This document shows, piece after piece, positions 35,273 to 43,886 of a stretch of DNA of 64,000 nt (within the stretch, counting starts at the first letter, position 1; every line of letters starts with the position of its first letter). The stretch comes from Muricauda sp. MAR_2010_75 (lineage in GTDB: Bacteria > Bacteroidota > Bacteroidia > Flavobacteriales > Flavobacteriaceae). The notes under the pieces are model-generated. The model was not told where the DNA came from and made no database searches. It saw nothing but the letters and a program-made list of their open reading frames with translations. Location of the stretch: NCBI RefSeq assembly GCF_000745185.1, contig NZ_JQNJ01000001.1, positions 2,193,501-2,257,500 of the forward strand, read 5' to 3'. The position numbers and the translations under genes were made by a program.

Positions 35273-35376
35273 TCATTCCCACGAAGGCGGGAATCTATCT
35301 TATTTTTAGTCTAAGTGACTTCGACTACGCTCAGTCACCACTTAAGATTCGGTAGCTGAGCGAAGTCGAAGCTACC
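35273..35376. repeat. Palindromic elements between fahA and the flavin reductase gene
   Basis: A small hairpin (ATTCCCACGAAGGCGGGAAT at 35275-35294) is followed by two larger ones. The first has GTGAC/GTCAC arms (35315-35338); the second has GGTAGC/GCTACC arms (35351-35376). The inner loops TTCGACTACGCTCA and TGAGCGAAGTCGAA are also complementary, so they form a bigger fold. This is the usual look of dispersed intergenic repeats. It may also end the fahA transcript. Confidence 0.7.
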
Positions 35377-35379
35377 AGA

Positions 35380-36600
35380 TTATTTAGCAGGCAACACTTT
35401 TGTAGTCACCTCACCAAATCCAACCCGAATATCGCCATTTTTGGCGTAACCCCGAAGCGTGACCGTATCCCCATCATGGATAAATTTTCGTTCGGAACCA
35501 TCCTTCATTTTAACGGGTTTAGTGCCCATCCAAGCCAATTCCAACATGGAACCATAGCTGTTTTCATCCTTTCCGGAAATGGTCCCGGAAGCCATCACAT
35601 CCCCCACATTGATGTTACAACCATTGACCGTATGATGGGCCAGTTGCTGGGCCATGTTCCAGTACATGTGCTTAAAATTGCTATGGCAAACAGTGGTCTC
35701 GTCGCTTCCGTCTGGGGTAATGCCCACTTCTAAGTTGATATCGTAATTTTTTTCTCCCGGATATTCCAAATAGGGGAGCACTTTGGGTTCTTGCTTGGGG
35801 CCTGCCACCCGGAAAGGTTCCAAAGCCTCCAAGGTCACGATCCAAGGAGAAATAGAGGACGCAAAGTTCTTCGCCAAAAAGGGGCCTAACGGCACGTATT
35901 CCCATTTTTGGATATCACGGGCCGACCAATCATTAAACAGCACCAAACCAAAAATATAATCCTCTGCCTCAGCAGTGGAAACGGATTCCCCCAAATTTGT
36001 GTCTTTTCCGCAGACAAATCCCATTTCCAGCTCAAAGTCCAACCGCTGGGTAGGACCAAAAACAGGGGCTTCGGCATCTTTAGGCAAGGTTTGCCCCTTA
36101 GGCCTATGGATGGGTTGCCCGCTCACAATGATGGAGCTTGCCCTGCCGTGATACCCCACGGGAATATGCTTCCAGTTGGGCAAGAGCGCATTTTCCGGAT
36201 CACGGAACATTTTACCTACATTGGTAGCGTGCTCTATGCTGGAGTAAAAATCGGTATAGTCCCCAATCTGGATGGGCATGTGCATCTGGGCATCGGATTG
36301 TTTTACAAAAAGTTCAGGTTTCCCGGCCAGGGCAGATGTATCATCCTTGAGCCAGTGCTGAATCTTTTTGCGAACTCGGGATGTGATTTCCTTTCCCAAG
36401 GAAATAAATTCATTTAGGGTGTCCTTTTCCAAAACCGCAGTATTGAAATCAAATACATCCAGTTCGGCAACGGCGGCCAAGTCCAAAATATGGTCACCCA
36501 CCGCGACGCCTACACGAAGACTTCTGTCTTTAGTGGAGAAAATCCCAAAGGGAATATTATGAATTGAAAAATCTGAATTTTCAGGTATGTTTATAATCAT
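35380..36600 (-). CDS. fahA: Fumarylacetoacetase
   Basis: Final step of tyrosine breakdown: it cuts fumarylacetoacetate into fumarate and acetoacetate. The 406 residues have the N-terminal SH3-like domain (FSIHNIPFGIFSTKD) and the catalytic FAH barrel with DYTDFYSSIEHATNVGKMFR. Further family blocks are PVGYHGRASSIIVSG, DFELEMGFVCGK with the metal-binding Glu, and FNDWSARDIQKWEY with the Asp. All key residues look intact. It belongs with hmgA and hpd upstream, in the same orientation, but with a palindromic element in between. Confidence 0.95.
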   Translation of the reverse strand: MIINIPENSDFSIHNIPFGIFSTKDRSLRVGVAVGDHILDLAAVAELDVFDFNTAVLEKDTLNEFISLGKEITSRVRKKIQHWLKDDTSALAGKPELFVKQSDAQMHMPIQIGDYTDFYSSIEHATNVGKMFRDPENALLPNWKHIPVGYHGRASSIIVSGQPIHRPKGQTLPKDAEAPVFGPTQRLDFELEMGFVCGKDTNLGESVSTAEAEDYIFGLVLFNDWSARDIQKWEYVPLGPFLAKNFASSISPWIVTLEALEPFRVAGPKQEPKVLPYLEYPGEKNYDINLEVGITPDGSDETTVCHSNFKHMYWNMAQQLAHHTVNGCNINVGDVMASGTISGKDENSYGSMLELAWMGTKPVKMKDGSERKFIHDGDTVTLRGYAKNGDIRVGFGEVTTKVLPAK

Positions 36601-36614
36601 GTATTTTATTTTTC

Positions 36615-36728
36615 ATTCCTGCGAAGGCAGGAATCAATTTCTTCTTTGTCATTTCGAACGAATGTGAGAAATCTATATTGAGATTTCTCAATCATTCCGA
36701 TGATTATCGGAACTCATTTCGAAATGAC
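36615..36728. repeat. Composite palindromic element between hmgA and fahA
   Basis: First an 8-base stem hairpin, ATTCCTGCGAAGGCAGGAAT (36615-36634). Then an 81-base element (36648-36728) with a perfect 11-base outer stem (GTCATTTCGAA/TTCGAAATGAC). It contains two perfect inner hairpins: GAGAAATCT/AGATTTCTC (36666-36689) and TTCCGAT/ATCGGAA (36695-36712). The layout is cloverleaf-like. Probably a mobile non-coding repeat. Confidence 0.8.
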
Positions 36729-36742
36729 ATTGATTTAATTTT

Positions 36743-37900
36743 TTACTCCACCCAAGATTTGTAATAGTTACCATCATCAATCTTAAGGGCGTTTTCGGTA
36801 ATTTTTAAGGGTTTGAAGGTGTCTATCATCACGGCCAACTCCTCTGTCCCTTTTTTGCCGATACTGGCCTCATACGTTCCGGGATGTGGTCCATGGGGAA
36901 TTCCTGCTGGGTGCAAGGAAATATACCCTGGGCCAATTCCTGTTCGACTCATAAAATCCCCATCCACATAATACAGCACTTCATCAGAATCGATATTGGA
37001 GTGGTTGTAGGGTGCCGGAATGGCCTTTGGATGGTAATCGTACAATCGTGGGCAGAACGAACAGATTACAAAAGCACCGGTCTCAAAAGTTTGGTGCACC
37101 GGTGGTGGTTGGTGCACACGTCCGGTAATAGGTTCAAAATTATGGATTGAAAATCCATAGGGAAAATTGTAACCGTCCCATCCCACAACATCAAAAGGAT
37201 GCGTGGCATAAACGAGTTGGTGCAACATGCCCTGCTTTTTAATTTTCATCAAAAACGCGCCTTTCTCATCATGGGCTTCCAAATCTTGTGGTAGTTTGTA
37301 GTCGCGCTCGCAGAAAGGGGAGTGCTCCAACAACTGACCAAACCAATTTCGGTATCGTTTTGGGGTATAAATCGGATGAAAGGACTCAGCATATAGAATG
37401 CGGTTGTCCTCCGTATCAAATTCAATCTGATAGATCATGCCCCTTGGAATGATGAGGTAATCTCCATATTCAAAGGGAATATTTCCCAAAAAGGTTTTTA
37501 GGGTTCCTGAGCCTTTATGGATAAAGAGCATCTCATCGGCATCCGCATTTTTATAGAAGTAGTGCGTAACGGATTTTTTGGGAGCGGCCAAACCAATATG
37601 CACATCGTTGTTCACCAAAAGGGGCTCACGGGCCTCCAAAAAGTCATCTTTGGGTTTTACATCAAAACCAATCAATTTTCTGCTGGTGATGTTCTTCTCC
37701 ACCGCAATTTTTGGGTTTACATCCAAGGCTTTTCCAATTTCCTTCACCTGTGTAGGGCGATGGATATGGTAAAGCAGGGAAGACATCCCATCAAAACCAA
37801 TGGTTCCAAAAAGTTGCTCATAGTAGAGTCCTCCGCTGGGCTTTTCAAATTGAGTATGCCGTTTTTGCGGAATTTTCCCAAGTCTATGGTAAATAGGCAT
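36743..37900 (-). CDS. hmgA: Homogentisate 1,2-dioxygenase
   Basis: Opens the aromatic ring of homogentisate to maleylacetoacetate with non-haem iron. The 385 residues are cupin-like (GDYLIIPRGMIYQIEFD). The iron/active-site region contains NPYGFSIHNFEPITGRVHQPPP-like residues (HNFEPITGRVHQPPPVHQTF), and DEVLYYVDGDFMSRTG and HPAGIPHGPHPG are typical. It sits between hpd and fahA. A maleylacetoacetate isomerase gene is not found in this window. Confidence 0.95.
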   Translation of the reverse strand: MPIYHRLGKIPQKRHTQFEKPSGGLYYEQLFGTIGFDGMSSLLYHIHRPTQVKEIGKALDVNPKIAVEKNITSRKLIGFDVKPKDDFLEAREPLLVNNDVHIGLAAPKKSVTHYFYKNADADEMLFIHKGSGTLKTFLGNIPFEYGDYLIIPRGMIYQIEFDTEDNRILYAESFHPIYTPKRYRNWFGQLLEHSPFCERDYKLPQDLEAHDEKGAFLMKIKKQGMLHQLVYATHPFDVVGWDGYNFPYGFSIHNFEPITGRVHQPPPVHQTFETGAFVICSFCPRLYDYHPKAIPAPYNHSNIDSDEVLYYVDGDFMSRTGIGPGYISLHPAGIPHGPHPGTYEASIGKKGTEELAVMIDTFKPLKITENALKIDDGNYYKSWVE

Positions 37901-37962
37901 GGTGTTACATTAAAGTTCAAATTCAAAAATCAAGTTCAAGCTCAAAAACTATGAATCACATG

Positions 37963-39096
37963 TTAATTCAAAGTGCCTCGAAGTTCTTGCTCGCGTTCAA
38001 TGGCTTCAAACAGTGCCTTAAAGTTACCTTTTCCAAACGATTGTGCACCTTTTCTTTGGATAATTTCGAAGAACATGGTAGGTCTGGGCTCTACGGGTCT
38101 AGTGAATATCTGAAGCAGATAGCCTTCATCATCACGATCTACCAAGATGCCCAATTCTCTAAGGGGGGCAATATCCTCGTCAATTTCTCCCACACGGTCT
38201 GAAACAACATCATAATAGGTGTCGGGTACACGCAGGAATTCCACGCCTCGACTTTTAAGATCACGGACGGTTTTAATGATGTCATCCGTGGCTACGGCGA
38301 TATGCTGAACGCCTTCGCCTTCGTAAAAATCCAAATATTCCTCTACCTGGGATTTTTTCTTGCCCTCAGCGGGCTCGTTGATGGGGAATTTAATGCGTCC
38401 GTTTCCATTGCTCATCACCTTGCTCATCAACGCGGTGTATTCGGTTGAAATGTCTTTGTCATCAAACGAAAGGATGTTTTTAAAACCCAATACATCTTCA
38501 TAAAAATTCACCCAATGATTCATTTTGTTCCAACCCACATTGCCTACCATGTGGTCTACATACTTAAGTCCAGTGGGGGTGGGATTGTAGTCTGGGGTTT
38601 CCCATTTTTTATAACCCGGAAGAAATGTACCGTTATAGTCTTTTCGTTCCACAAAAATGTGGACCGTCTCACCGTAGGTGTAGATTCCAGAACGGACAAC
38701 TTTTCCCTTCGTATCCTCTTCCACTTTGGGTTCCATATAGGATTTGGCACCTCTTTCCATAGCGGCATTGTAGGCGTACGTGGCATCATCCACCCAAAGG
38801 GCAACCACTTTTACACCGTCACCATGTGTGTCGATATGTTTGCCGATTTCAGTGCCGCTCTTTAAGGGAGAGGTGAGCACAAGTCGAATTTTATCCTGGA
38901 CCACCACATAGCTTTCACGATCTTTTAAACCGGTTTCCAACCCGGCATAAGCCAAGGATTGAAACCCAAAAGCGGTCTTGTAAAAATGTGCTGCTTGTTT
39001 TGAGTTGCCTACGTACAGCTCAACATAATCTGTGCCGTTGATGGGCATAAAATCTTGAGCTTTGCCAGATGATTTTGGAAGTGTTGCTGTTTCCAT
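37963..39096 (-). CDS. hpd: 4-Hydroxyphenylpyruvate dioxygenase
   Basis: Converts 4-hydroxyphenylpyruvate to homogentisate with Fe(II). The 377 residues have two VOC-type domains. The iron ligands are the His in KYVDHMVGNVGW and the His in GVQHIAVATDDI, and the Glu in PTMFFEIIQRKG. The C-terminal gate helix (GKGNFKALFEAIEREQ) is present. First gene of the tyrosine cluster, 63 bases from hmgA; a MarR-type operator lies on its promoter. Confidence 0.96.
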   Translation of the reverse strand: METATLPKSSGKAQDFMPINGTDYVELYVGNSKQAAHFYKTAFGFQSLAYAGLETGLKDRESYVVVQDKIRLVLTSPLKSGTEIGKHIDTHGDGVKVVALWVDDATYAYNAAMERGAKSYMEPKVEEDTKGKVVRSGIYTYGETVHIFVERKDYNGTFLPGYKKWETPDYNPTPTGLKYVDHMVGNVGWNKMNHWVNFYEDVLGFKNILSFDDKDISTEYTALMSKVMSNGNGRIKFPINEPAEGKKKSQVEEYLDFYEGEGVQHIAVATDDIIKTVRDLKSRGVEFLRVPDTYYDVVSDRVGEIDEDIAPLRELGILVDRDDEGYLLQIFTRPVEPRPTMFFEIIQRKGAQSFGKGNFKALFEAIEREQELRGTLN

Positions 39097-39126
39097 GTTT
39101 GTGTATTTTTATGTGGTGCGTTTATA

Positions 39127-39149
39127 TTGTTGCTAATGCAACAAAAATA
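39127..39149 (-). promoter_or_regulatory. hpd promoter -7 element overlapped by a MarR-type operator
   Basis: TTGTTGC-TAAT-GCAACAA (39127-39144) is a perfect 7-base inverted repeat with a 4-base centre, of the size and look of MarR operators. It overlaps the minus-strand -7 element TATTTTTG (39149-39142), 46 bases before the hpd ATG. Binding here would block hpd transcription. The divergent MarR gene at 39273 is the likely regulator (inference). Confidence 0.65.
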
Positions 39150-39208
39150 ACTTTTTTTCGATGATTTCCATGTGTTTTGAACCAAATTTTAGGTTAAAAT
39201 TGGCAGTG

Positions 39209-39223
39209 TTGACTGTAAGTCAA
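39209..39223. promoter_or_regulatory. Second short inverted repeat in the hpd-marR intergenic region
   Basis: TTGAC-TGTAA-GTCAA is a perfect 5-base inverted repeat about 80 bases from the first operator, upstream of the marR promoter. A second, weaker regulator site is possible. Confidence 0.35.
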
Positions 39224-39248
39224 TGGAATATGATCTAAAATGAATCCC

Positions 39249-39256
39249 TATTTTTG
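39249..39256 (+). promoter_or_regulatory. Probable -7 element of the marR gene
   Basis: TATTTTTG lies 17 bases before the ATG at 39273; no convincing -33 TTTG is seen. Confidence 0.45.
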
Positions 39257-39272
39257 TGGGAACTGTTTATAG

Positions 39273-39719
39273 ATGCTCAATCACATAGATGAAATACAGG
39301 GGATAGGACTGCACTTGGATTTGGTGCTTCGAAAAATCCAATTTGCCTATTTGCGTGCCTTTGAAGAATTAAATGTAGAGATGACCATTGAGCAATGGGT
39401 GATCTTGCATCGAATTTATGAATTGGGGGATGAAGCCAGTCAACGTGATATTGTGCAGAGCAATTTTCGAAATCGGGCCACCACATCACGGGTAATTGGT
39501 GGGTTGGAGCGTAAGGGCTGGGTAAGCAAGACCCGTTTTGAAGGAGATCAAAAACGGTTCAAATTGGAATTGACCCCCGAAGGGCAAGAGGTTATCGATT
39601 TGGTGATGCCCAAAGCGCTTCAATTACGAAAATTGGCCGTAAAGAATATGGAAGTCGAAGAATTTGTGACCTTTTTGCGGGTTCTAGATCAGATGGGGGA
39701 AAACTATGAGGCGAGTTGA
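39273..39719 (+). CDS. MarR-family transcriptional regulator
   Basis: 148 residues with the MarR winged helix: N-terminal dimer helices (LHLDLVLRKIQFAYLRAFEEL), recognition region SQRDIVQSNFRNRATTSRVIGGLERKGWV, wing RTRFEGDQKRFKLELTPEG-like, and C-terminal dimer helix. It is divergent from hpd with a perfect MarR-type operator between, so it very likely controls tyrosine degradation, probably sensing homogentisate or 4-hydroxyphenylpyruvate. The ligand is inferred, not seen. The 3' end overlaps the converging TSUP gene by 16 bases. Confidence 0.93.
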   Translation: MLNHIDEIQGIGLHLDLVLRKIQFAYLRAFEELNVEMTIEQWVILHRIYELGDEASQRDIVQSNFRNRATTSRVIGGLERKGWVSKTRFEGDQKRFKLELTPEGQEVIDLVMPKALQLRKLAVKNMEVEEFVTFLRVLDQMGENYEAS

Positions 39720-40453
39720 CCCCAATGTTTTACTGCAAGCTGTACAATGGTGGCCAATCCAATGAGCAGCACAAAAAGTAAGCTCAATTTTCGGAACCGC
39801 TCTTGCGGGATATAGTTCAAAATCCGTTTTCCTAAATACGTTCCTATCAAACCAATGGCAAACAGAAATGGGAGATAGGTCAATTCTTGTTTACCGATAT
39901 ACCCATTTTCATAATAGACAAAGGTTCGGGAAAAATCGATTAAAAAATCAATAAAAGCCGAAGTGGCTATAAAGGCATTTTTCTCTAGATTAAAGGCGGC
40001 CATCGTTAATCCACGAATAGCGCCCCCGGTGCCCAATAACCCTGCCGAAAAACCCGAAAGCGTACCGCCAATAATGGCATTCTTTTTATTGGGAAGCACC
40101 ACAATTTCACTTTTAATGAGGAAAAATAAGCTGAAAACCACCAAAAAGATCCCCAAAACGATGGTGAGCATAAGTCCATCCACAATTTTTGAAAGAAACC
40201 CACCAATGATCACAAACAAGACTGAAGGTGCACCGATGTACAACAGCAACTTCTTGTCCAACCCTTTTTTAAAAAGGAAAATCTTGCTCACGTTACTGGA
40301 CAAATGAAAAATAGCCGTCATGCCAAGAACCGAGTAAAAATCAAAATAAAAATTGCCTATTGGCACAAAAAAGACTGATGACCCAAAACCGCCAATGGTA
40401 CCTATGATTTCTGCAAGGAGGGCCAATACTAAAAAGATGTAGTTGATCTTCAT
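39704..40453 (-). CDS. TauE/SafE (TSUP) family membrane transporter
   Basis: 249 residues with about eight membrane helices in two similar halves. The family signatures are the GTIGGFGSSVFFVPI start and SGFSAGLLGTGGAIRG in the middle, the repeated glycine-rich motif. The TauE/SafE family exports sulfur-containing or other small organic anions. Its substrate is unknown; it is not evidently part of the adjacent tyrosine cluster apart from the shared 3' end with marR. Confidence 0.88.
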   Translation of the reverse strand: MKINYIFLVLALLAEIIGTIGGFGSSVFFVPIGNFYFDFYSVLGMTAIFHLSSNVSKIFLFKKGLDKKLLLYIGAPSVLFVIIGGFLSKIVDGLMLTIVLGIFLVVFSLFFLIKSEIVVLPNKKNAIIGGTLSGFSAGLLGTGGAIRGLTMAAFNLEKNAFIATSAFIDFLIDFSRTFVYYENGYIGKQELTYLPFLFAIGLIGTYLGKRILNYIPQERFRKLSLLFVLLIGLATIVQLAVKHWGQLAS

Positions 40454-40662
40454 GAAGGAACCTTAGAAAATGAAAAGGTACTGCTTTTAGTGGATTTGAT
40501 GGACAGATTGAATTATGGAATGCTTTTTTGTGACATTTTAACCTTAAAAAAACCTTAAAATGTGTATCTAGGACAATACAGCATAGAAACTGGTGAATTT
40601 TATAGACGCACAGGTAGGAAAACAGCCCCAACTTTGCAGTGTATAATTAAATATACAGTGTT

Positions 40663-41226
40663 ATGGAAAAAAAGAGAATTTATCCGAATAAGTGGCAGAC
40701 CATACCTTTCTCATTTGATTTATTGAATCAAATGGAGAACAAAGAAAAGGCTGTCCAAGAATTGATTTTGAAAAACGAAGCTGCAACAGAGCTTCATGTT
40801 TCCAATATGATGTTGAACATCACCAAGTTTTCCGCATTTGATGTGGAAGGCAATGAACATACTGTTGCTGATTTCCCTGGCCAAAGTACAGTGACCTTCA
40901 AGGGGATTTCATCCGGACAATTTTTACGTTCAAAAAATGTGGTTTCACTACCTGAAGGAACGTATACCATGCTACGCTTCTATTTGGCTAAGGAGGGCAA
41001 TCAGTTTAAATACTGGGATGGCGTGCAAGAGTCGGTCAACCACTTTGACAGCTTGGATTTCACCATTGAAAACGGGCTTCAGATTGAAGGGAATGAAGCA
41101 CCGGAGGTAAAATTGTGGTTTGACTTTGTACCGTACCAATGGAGCAGTCATTTTAAACCCTTGTTGGACCTATTTAAAGGAAACAAAAACCCAAGACCCC
41201 GATTGGCAAGCAGTTTCGGGAATTAA
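40663..41226 (+). CDS. Hypothetical protein, possibly DUF4382-like
   Basis: 187 residues, beta-rich, with no signal peptide. The stretch from ELHVSNMMLNITKFSAFDVEG to FLRSKNVVSLPEGTYTMLRFYL resembles DUF4382-type immunoglobulin-like domains of Bacteroidota, which are normally exported. Here the N-terminus (MEKKRIYPNKWQTIPFS) is polar, so it may be cytosolic. It has its own terminator, and no operon partner. Function unknown. Confidence 0.6.
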   Translation: MEKKRIYPNKWQTIPFSFDLLNQMENKEKAVQELILKNEAATELHVSNMMLNITKFSAFDVEGNEHTVADFPGQSTVTFKGISSGQFLRSKNVVSLPEGTYTMLRFYLAKEGNQFKYWDGVQESVNHFDSLDFTIENGLQIEGNEAPEVKLWFDFVPYQWSSHFKPLLDLFKGNKNPRPRLASSFGN

Positions 41227-41247
41227 TATAGCTATGAATTGGAATGG

Positions 41248-41276
41248 AAAAGGCACCTCTAGAGGTGCCTTTTTTA
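41248..41276. terminator. Terminator between the 40663 gene and the SET gene
   Basis: The palindrome AAGGCACCTCTAGAGGTGCCTT with flanking A and T runs lies between the stop at 41226 and the minus-strand SET gene end at 41301. It works for both directions. Confidence 0.88.
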
Positions 41277-41300
41277 TTATTGGGATTTGCACAACAAGGA

Positions 41301-41894
41301 TTATGTGCTGTTCTCATCATAAAAATTGGTAAGGATGGATTCCAGTTCCTCCTTTCCTGCAACAATGCGCTCAACTCGGTCCCATAGTCCTTCGGTAAGC
41401 AAGGGACGTAGCGGCTGTTGGAGTTTGGTAATATTCCCGAACACCTTCTCAATTTTTTTATCCCATACTTTGTAGTACTTCAGCAGGTCGTCTGGGTAGA
41501 CAATTTTGCGGCGGGTACCCTCATCAGCTGCTCTGAAAGGCAGGGGGATGTTTAGATAACCGTAATCATCCGTGAGTTGTTCCCCCGGTTGGATATCGCG
41601 GATGGCTAGCTCAAAATCGTAGGCGGTGGTAAGGCAGTTGGAGTTGAAACTATGGTTCACATACCGGCCATTGTCCCAACAGAGGATGTAGTTGCCCTTG
41701 TTGTTACGAAAGGTGTAGGTATCCAAAATGTTTTGGTAATTGGGGTCCATTTGCTGCAGTTCCAAAGGGGTGAACTCGCGGTCCAAACGGTCCAGCACCC
41801 AAGTTATGGTTCCTGCGGGAATGAATTTGGTGGCCACCACGCCATAACCAATTTCGCTGCTGATAAAACGTAATTCTGTATCGGGATGAATCAT
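41301..41894 (-). CDS. SET-domain protein
   Basis: 197 residues. The first ~125 form a SET domain: YGVVATKFIPAGTITWVLD, the NHS core GRYVNHSFNSNCLTTAYD, and AIRDIQPGEQLTDDYGY with the catalytic-type Tyr. SET proteins are lysine methyltransferases in eukaryotes; bacterial members have been linked to methylation of ribosomal or DNA-bound proteins, but the target here is unknown. The extra ~70 residues are helical. A eukaryote-like domain in a bacterium suggests old horizontal transfer, though this type is seen in several Bacteroidota. Confidence 0.85.
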   Translation of the reverse strand: MIHPDTELRFISSEIGYGVVATKFIPAGTITWVLDRLDREFTPLELQQMDPNYQNILDTYTFRNNKGNYILCWDNGRYVNHSFNSNCLTTAYDFELAIRDIQPGEQLTDDYGYLNIPLPFRAADEGTRRKIVYPDDLLKYYKVWDKKIEKVFGNITKLQQPLRPLLTEGLWDRVERIVAGKEELESILTNFYDENST

Positions 41895-42026
41895 TTAATA
41901 CCTCTTGAATTTTTAGTTGAAGGTATAAAATTGTTCGATCCGTTGATGGAAATTTTAGAGGTGCAAAATGGACTTAAAGAATCAATGTAAATTATTGTAT
42001 GTCAGTGAACTATATAAGCGCCGGTA

Positions 42027-42473
42027 TTAGCTGTCGAGCAATCTTCTGTGATAGTTTACTTGTCCAAGGTGGTAATTTAGGTGGGTTGCCAAATGGATCA
42101 AGATGAACGCCATATTAGAAGGTTTGTCCCAAATTACAATGGGAAAATCGCCTATTAATTGCTCCTCTGTAACATTATTTAGTCCAGTTTCAACTGTTGC
42201 GATAGTTTCTTCCAGTTGGTTTATAAGTGTTTTTCTAGGAATATTTTTTGCGGAAAACTCCAAATCGCGCTGTCGTATATAGGAAGTTTTGGCCAATCCA
42301 GCCCCAATAAAGGCATTAAGGTTTCCTATGATATGCAGGCATAAATTTCCAGCTGAATTGGTAATGGACTTGTCGATCCGCCAAAGATTTTCTTCTGAAG
42401 TATAAAGCTCCACTTCATTTTTCAGTTTTTCCAAATCTCTTTTAAAGAGCGATTGTAATGCTGCAATGGTCAT
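42027..42473 (-). CDS. DinB-like (DUF1572-type) four-helix protein
   Basis: 148 residues from the ATG at 42473. The frame is open to an ATG at 42500, but the family usually starts near LQSLFKRDLEKL, so I prefer the shorter form. The helical core has the typical NSAGNLCLHIIGNLNAFIG and a C-terminal HLATHLNYHLGQVNYHRR. His residues in those segments are metal ligands in DinB-fold proteins. Members often handle mycothiol/bacillithiol-type thiols or act in unknown reactions. Function unassigned. Confidence 0.8.
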   Translation of the reverse strand: MTIAALQSLFKRDLEKLKNEVELYTSEENLWRIDKSITNSAGNLCLHIIGNLNAFIGAGLAKTSYIRQRDLEFSAKNIPRKTLINQLEETIATVETGLNNVTEEQLIGDFPIVIWDKPSNMAFILIHLATHLNYHLGQVNYHRRLLDS

Positions 42474-42682
42474 ATCATTGGTTTTTGGTTTATACTCCAC
42501 TCAGTCGTTTAAGTTTATCCAAAATTTCATAAACTGAAAAACTTTGGGTGAAGCTGTACATTTCTTCTCTATGTTCACTATACGATTCTTACTTGTGGAA
42601 AACTCTACTGAACGATTTCAAACAGCTTTGGTTTAGTTAATAGGCCAAAGGGATTAAAGAGGGGTCTTGTGGAATCATTAAT

Positions 42683-43864
42683 TCACTCAAAATCTGCTTT
42701 ACTTTTTTTCGATAAAGCCCATAAACCCAAAATGGGACCTAAGGCCAATACCATATAAATGCTATGGGATGAGGTTGAAGTCAGAAGGAAATTAAGCAAT
42801 TGAATGCTGACAATGGTAATGGCAAATCCCACGCAGTTTACAATCGTTAGGGCGGTGCCCTTAAGCTCTGGTACTGCATTTTGGGCCACCAATGTGGAAA
42901 ATAAGGGCGAGTCTGCAATAACCACCATCCCCCAGAAAAGAAGAAAAGCTACAAATATGATTCCCGAGGTTTGGGCAAATAGCAATGGTGAAATTAAACA
43001 GCATATTCCGGAAAGAAGGAGCGCCATAATGGCAACACGTTTGGTATCTAGAGCCTGTGCCAAATATCCGCCCAATACGCAAGCCAATCCGCCGATGGCA
43101 ATGATCAAAAACGACAGCAACGGAATGTTGAAGTTGGTAGCAGGGTGCACCGCGGCATACGTTTTTAGCATTAGGGGCACAAAAGCCCAAAAGGCGTATA
43201 GTTCCCACATGTGTCCGAAATAGCCAAAGGCTGCCGAACGGAATTTGCCATTTTGGAATACTGTTAAAAAAGCGGATAAGTGCAGTTTTTGACTTGGTTT
43301 ACGATAAGGACCATCGGGAATCAAGCTTACCATCAATACTCCGCCCAATACGGCCAGCGATGAGGTGCCCACTAAAACTGATTTCCAGGGAAAGGCATGG
43401 GTCATCTCTTTTAATAAATGGGGGAATGCGGTACCGACGACCAATGCACCCACCAAATAGCCAAGGGATTTGCCGAGCCCCTTTTCAAAGTAATCAGCAG
43501 CGATTTTCATCCCTACGGGATAGATGCCTGCCAGAAAAAAACCGGTGCAAAATCGGAATACGAGGATGCTTGCCAATGAATTCCCTTCCCAAATCACCCC
43601 CAGATTGAATAGGGCTCCCAATACCGCACAGGACAAAAATACTTTGGATGGGGAAAACCGATCCGCAATGGATAAAAAGGCAAAAAGTAAGGTGCCCACA
43701 ATAAACCCAAACTGCACTGCCGAGGTCAAATGCCCCAAGGCACTTTCGTTAAGCCCAAAAGTGGCCACGAGATTGTGCATGACCCCATTCCCAGCAAACC
43801 AAAGCGATGTGCAGCAAAACTGGGACACCACTATGATGGGGAGTATGATTTTGGAGGGTTTCAT
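42683..43864 (-). CDS. Major facilitator superfamily transporter
   Basis: 393 residues with twelve predicted membrane helices and MFS-like loops (FLSIADRFSPSKVF as motif A between helices 2 and 3; VFRFCTGFFLAGIYPVGMKI; YLVGALVVGTAFP). It stands between DinB and lipoprotein genes without clear partner. The substrate cannot be deduced from sequence. An organic anion or sugar role is possible. Confidence 0.87.
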   Translation of the reverse strand: MKPSKIILPIIVVSQFCCTSLWFAGNGVMHNLVATFGLNESALGHLTSAVQFGFIVGTLLFAFLSIADRFSPSKVFLSCAVLGALFNLGVIWEGNSLASILVFRFCTGFFLAGIYPVGMKIAADYFEKGLGKSLGYLVGALVVGTAFPHLLKEMTHAFPWKSVLVGTSSLAVLGGVLMVSLIPDGPYRKPSQKLHLSAFLTVFQNGKFRSAAFGYFGHMWELYAFWAFVPLMLKTYAAVHPATNFNIPLLSFLIIAIGGLACVLGGYLAQALDTKRVAIMALLLSGICCLISPLLFAQTSGIIFVAFLLFWGMVVIADSPLFSTLVAQNAVPELKGTALTIVNCVGFAITIVSIQLLNFLLTSTSSHSIYMVLALGPILGLWALSKKSKADFE

Positions 43865-43886
43865 TATGGGCTTTAAATAGAATTAA

